Origin: Thalassospira xianhensis MCCC 1A02616
GTDB lineage: Bacteria; Pseudomonadota; Alphaproteobacteria; Rhodospirillales; Thalassospiraceae
Assembly (NCBI RefSeq): GCF_003326475.1
Contig: NZ_JPWA01000007.1
Location: forward strand, 102,191-166,190
Length of the DNA: 64,000 bases
Reading direction: 5' to 3'
Part shown: one piece after another, positions 61,648 through 64,000 of the stretch
Numbering within the stretch: position 1 is the stretch's first letter
How the letters are laid out: the number at the start of each line of letters is the position of its first letter
The notes under the pieces: generated by a model
What the model was told of the DNA's origin: nothing
What the model saw: only the letters and a program-made list of their open reading frames with translations
The model's database searches: none
Translations under genes and position numbers: made by a program

Positions 61648-62886
61648 ATGGCGATAATGGATTCCCTGATCACAGCTGCCGCGCGAGCCTTGTCAGCCGG
61701 TGATCCGCTTGGCGCGTTGAAATTCGTCGGTCTGCGGGATGATCCGCCAGCACTGGCACTGCGCGGTATTGCCTTGGCCCAGTTGGAAGATTTTGATCGG
61801 GCCAGAGCGCTTCTGAAACGGGCTGCGCGCGGTTTTGGTGCGTCGGAACCAGTGGCATGTGCGCGTTGCGTTGTTGCCGAAGCGGAAATTGCACTGGTGT
61901 CTCGTGATCTGGGATGGGCTGAAAAGGCTCTTGATGGCGCACGACAGGCTCTTGAACAGCGTGGCGATCATGTGAATGCCGCTCATGCAAGACAGCTTGA
62001 AATCAGACATGTTTTACTGACAGGACAGCTTGAGCAGGCTGAACAGATGCTCGGCGAAATCAATCCGGACATTTTGCCGCCGATTCTGCAGATTTCTCAT
62101 GAAATGATCCTTTTTGGGATCGCTGTGCGGCGTCTTCAGGCCGGGGCGGCACGCGTGGTCCTTGAACGGGCAAATCATTTGGCGCAGGTGGGAAACCTGC
62201 CGGTTCTGATCGCAGAAACTGAAAAAGCATATGTAACTTTGAATGCGCCTGCAGCGCGGCTGATTGCCAATGGCGAGGAGCGGCTTGTCATTCTTCAGGA
62301 AGTCGAAGACCTGATGGAATCGGACATGCTTGTTATTGATGCGTGCCGATATACCGTTCGTCAGGGGCGGGAGGCGATTTCACTTTCAACCCGACCGGTG
62401 CTTTTTAACCTTCTACGTATTCTTGGCGAAAGCTGGCCGAAAGATATTCCTAGAGATTCTCTTTTATCCGGGGCATTTGGTGCCCGGTATGTCGATGAAA
62501 CGCATCGTTCCCGATTGCGGGTTGAAATCGGGCGATTGCGCAAACTGATCCGAATCTTTGCAAATATTACCGCAACGGATTCCGGTTTTATCCTGAAGCC
62601 CAAATCTGTCGGAAAAGATCAGTCCGTAATGGTTCTGCTTCCTCCGATGGAGGATAAAAACGCGAATATTCTTGCGCTTTTGGCCGATGGCGAAGCATGG
62701 TCGAGTTCGGCATTGGCGATCGCGCTTGATACCAGTGCGCGGACCGTGCAAAGGGCACTTGAAGAATTGGCGCGCGCCGACAAAGTTCAAACGATTGGCC
62801 GCGGCCGTGCACGGCGATGGACGTCACCACCGCCACCTGGTTTCACGACAACATTGTTACTCCCGGGTCGACTTCCCGTTGAATAG
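61648..62886 (+). CDS. TPR/two winged-helix transcriptional regulator
   Basis: The 412-residue protein has an N-terminal helical repeat part (about 1-200, TPR-like: ALRGIALAQLEDFDRARALL), a winged helix of the OmpR/SARP type (about 230-310, with SLSTRPVLFNLLRIL and RSRLRVEIGRLRKLI) and a C-terminal HTH (SSALAIALDTSARTVQRAL) followed by a basic tail. No receiver domain is present, so it is not a response regulator. It is divergent from DUF899 and codirectional with a propeller gene, and may control both. The ATG has GGGA 8 bases upstream. Confidence 0.75.
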   Translation: MAIMDSLITAAARALSAGDPLGALKFVGLRDDPPALALRGIALAQLEDFDRARALLKRAARGFGASEPVACARCVVAEAEIALVSRDLGWAEKALDGARQALEQRGDHVNAAHARQLEIRHVLLTGQLEQAEQMLGEINPDILPPILQISHEMILFGIAVRRLQAGAARVVLERANHLAQVGNLPVLIAETEKAYVTLNAPAARLIANGEERLVILQEVEDLMESDMLVIDACRYTVRQGREAISLSTRPVLFNLLRILGESWPKDIPRDSLLSGAFGARYVDETHRSRLRVEIGRLRKLIRIFANITATDSGFILKPKSVGKDQSVMVLLPPMEDKNANILALLADGEAWSSSALAIALDTSARTVQRALEELARADKVQTIGRGRARRWTSPPPPGFTTTLLLPGRLPVE

Positions 62887-62932
62887 CCTGTGTCTTGCAT
62901 AAGCGAAACGCAATCATAGAAAGGGCTAGAAA

Positions 62933-63568
62933 ATGGCCGATCTAAAAGCTGAAATTCTTGCAGAATATGGGCCTTTCCCGGGTATCGATCAGGTGCATGG
63001 CGTAACATATGATGGACGTCATGTGTGGATAGCAGCGGGCGAGACTATCCATGCGATTGACGCCGAAAACGGAACCCCGATACGCATGATTGAAGCCGCT
63101 GCCGATGCTGGTACGGCCTTTGATGGCACTCACATTTTTCAGATAGCCGAGGATCACATATACAAAATCGACCCGGAAAGCGGTCATGTTCTGGATTCCA
63201 TTCCTGCACCCGAGGGTGGCAATTCCGGCATGGCTTGGGCAGAAGGCAGTCTTTGGGTGGGCCAGCATCGCAACCGGAAAATCCATCAGGTCGATCCACA
63301 AACGGGCGAAGTCCTGCGCACGATAGAATCTGATCGTTTTGTCACCGGTGTTACCTGGATCGATAACGAGCTTTGGCACGGAACATGGGAAGGTGATGAA
63401 AGCGATGTTCGCCGGATCAACCCCCAAACCGGCATGGTTCTGGATCGATTGACAATGCCAGCCGGTGTCGGTGTTTCCGGTTTGGAAAGCGACGGTGCTG
63501 CACGGTTTTTCTGTGGAGGTGGTCCCAGCGGCAAGGTTCGGGTCGTAAGGCGTCCGGCACGGCCGTAA
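62933..63568 (+). CDS. beta-propeller protein, glutaminyl cyclase-like
   Basis: The 211-residue protein consists of repeated WxxD blades: VHGVTYDGRHVWIAAGETIHAID, DHIYKIDPESGHVLDSIPAPEG, SLWVGQHRNRKIHQVDPQTGEVLRTI and ELWHGTWEGDESDVRRINPQTG. This resembles the PF05096-type glutamine cyclotransferase and PQQ-like propellers, though a complete five-bladed enzyme would usually be longer. There is no signal peptide. It starts 46 bp after the regulator gene on the same strand. A ligand-binding rather than enzymatic role is possible. Confidence 0.68.
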   Translation: MADLKAEILAEYGPFPGIDQVHGVTYDGRHVWIAAGETIHAIDAENGTPIRMIEAAADAGTAFDGTHIFQIAEDHIYKIDPESGHVLDSIPAPEGGNSGMAWAEGSLWVGQHRNRKIHQVDPQTGEVLRTIESDRFVTGVTWIDNELWHGTWEGDESDVRRINPQTGMVLDRLTMPAGVGVSGLESDGAARFFCGGGPSGKVRVVRRPARP

Positions 63569-63571
63569 TCG

Positions 63572-63889
63572 TCAGTGAAGATGCCCGTGATGGCCTTCGT
63601 CATCAAAGCGATCGGACTGTTCTATCCATTCCTCAACTTCGCCGGCACTTTGCATCGCCAGCGCAACTTCAAGATCGTTTTGAACATGGGCCAGGCTGTC
63701 AAACATCGGGCACCAACCAAACGCCTGAATACGTTCATCTGTTGTGGATGAAATCGTAAACAGATCACCATCAATCCGGTGCACAAGGCCATGAATGACC
63801 TCATCTTCGCCGACGATCATCCAGCCATCCGTTGCACCGGCCAGCGTGCCAAGCTTCACTTGTTTCAATTCGATTTTAGCTGTTTTCAT
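63572..63889 (-). CDS. small hypothetical protein with a His-rich tail
   Basis: The 105-residue protein has a beta-rich body (VGEDEVIHGLVHRIDGDLFTISS) and ends in DDEGHHGHLH. The His-rich tail could bind Ni2+ or another metal, but nothing else supports that. No family recognised. It ends 3 bp from the convergent propeller gene, and on its 5' side faces the partial tRNA. Confidence 0.55.
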   Translation of the reverse strand: MKTAKIELKQVKLGTLAGATDGWMIVGEDEVIHGLVHRIDGDLFTISSTTDERIQAFGWCPMFDSLAHVQNDLEVALAMQSAGEVEEWIEQSDRFDDEGHHGHLH

Positions 63890-63935
63890 GGTTGATCAGT
63901 CCGGTTTCTGGGGCAGGTGAAACAATATCAAAAGA

Positions 63936-63968
63936 AAAAGGGACCGAACAAATTGTTCGGTCCCTTTT
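63936..63968 (-). terminator. intrinsic terminator of the tRNA gene
   Basis: The dyad AAAAGGGACCGAAC and its complement (arms 63936-63949 and 63955-63968, AAATT loop) is followed on the minus strand by a T-rich tail. It lies 3 bp downstream of the tRNA 3' end. Confidence 0.9.
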
Positions 63969-63971
63969 AAT

Positions 63972-64000
63972 TGGCTCCGGCAGCAGGACTCGAACCTGCG
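63972..64000 (-). tRNA. tRNA 3' half (partial at window end)
   Basis: On the minus strand the bases GCAGG-TTCGAGT-CCTGC form the T arm, followed by acceptor strand TGCCGGA, discriminator G and an encoded CCA. The anticodon is outside the window. Discriminator G and 5' UCC-type acceptor pairing fit tRNA-Asn among others, but identity is uncertain. Confidence 0.85.

Overview
The window looks like chromosomal DNA of a marine alphaproteobacterium of the Rhodospirillales, most like Thalassospira. The basis is moderate G+C, an aapJQMP amino-acid transporter, an alphaproteobacterial DUF1491 gene, a fused secDF, and regulators and transporters typical of that group. This placement is inference from gene content; no database was searched. 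I see no prophage, insertion sequence, CRISPR array or rRNA. One partial tRNA gene lies at the right edge.

Region 1 (1-12.5 kb) is a nucleotide and nucleoside scavenging island. A periplasmic 5'-nucleotidase and a PfkB-type kinase lie on the minus strand. Divergently, a plus-strand operon encodes a BMP-family nucleoside-binding protein, a double-domain ABC ATPase, two permeases, a second BMP-family binding protein, cytidine deaminase, purine nucleoside phosphorylase and thymidine phosphorylase. Together they can dephosphorylate nucleotides outside the cytoplasm, import the nucleosides, and deaminate and phosphorolyse them.

Region 2 (12.5-26.1 kb) is mainly transport. A branched-chain-amino-acid-type (HAAT) ABC operon ends in a GMC oxidoreductase gene and has a divergent LysR regulator. 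An isolated glpR follows, then an orphan MlaF-like ATPase that lacks two catalytic residues, then aapJQMP for general L-amino-acid uptake.

Region 3 (26.6-43.2 kb) is a mixed housekeeping and signalling stretch: acetoacetyl-CoA synthetase, moaB, a TauE/SafE permease, a soluble MCP/Cache protein, an IclR regulator, a PAS-PAS-GGDEF diguanylate cyclase, msrA, a SPOR lipoprotein, a small membrane-anchored protein, a TPR protein, thrS, an MFS transporter and DUF599.

Region 4 (43.4-48.2 kb) holds small conserved genes: an acidic protein, an M23 peptidase-like protein without a signal peptide, DUF1491, parvulin, yaaA, a trpD2/ybiB homologue and DUF924. Region 5 (48.2-55.3 kb) has a complete nikKMLQO nickel ECF-type transporter operon. 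Two copies of a TCATA-N15-TATGA inverted repeat lie beside it, one before nikK and one before nikM. A fused secDF follows.

Region 6 (55.4-64 kb) carries a beta-helix protein, a MerR regulator with a candidate own operator, and a PatZ-like acyl-CoA ligase/acetyltransferase. It then has a cluster of a DUF899 thioredoxin-like protein, a small membrane protein, a TPR/winged-helix regulator and a beta-propeller protein. I found no single clearly new system. The best leads are the paired nickel-operon repeats, the MlaF-like ATPase, the DUF899/propeller cluster and a 13-bp palindrome at the start of a small membrane-protein gene.
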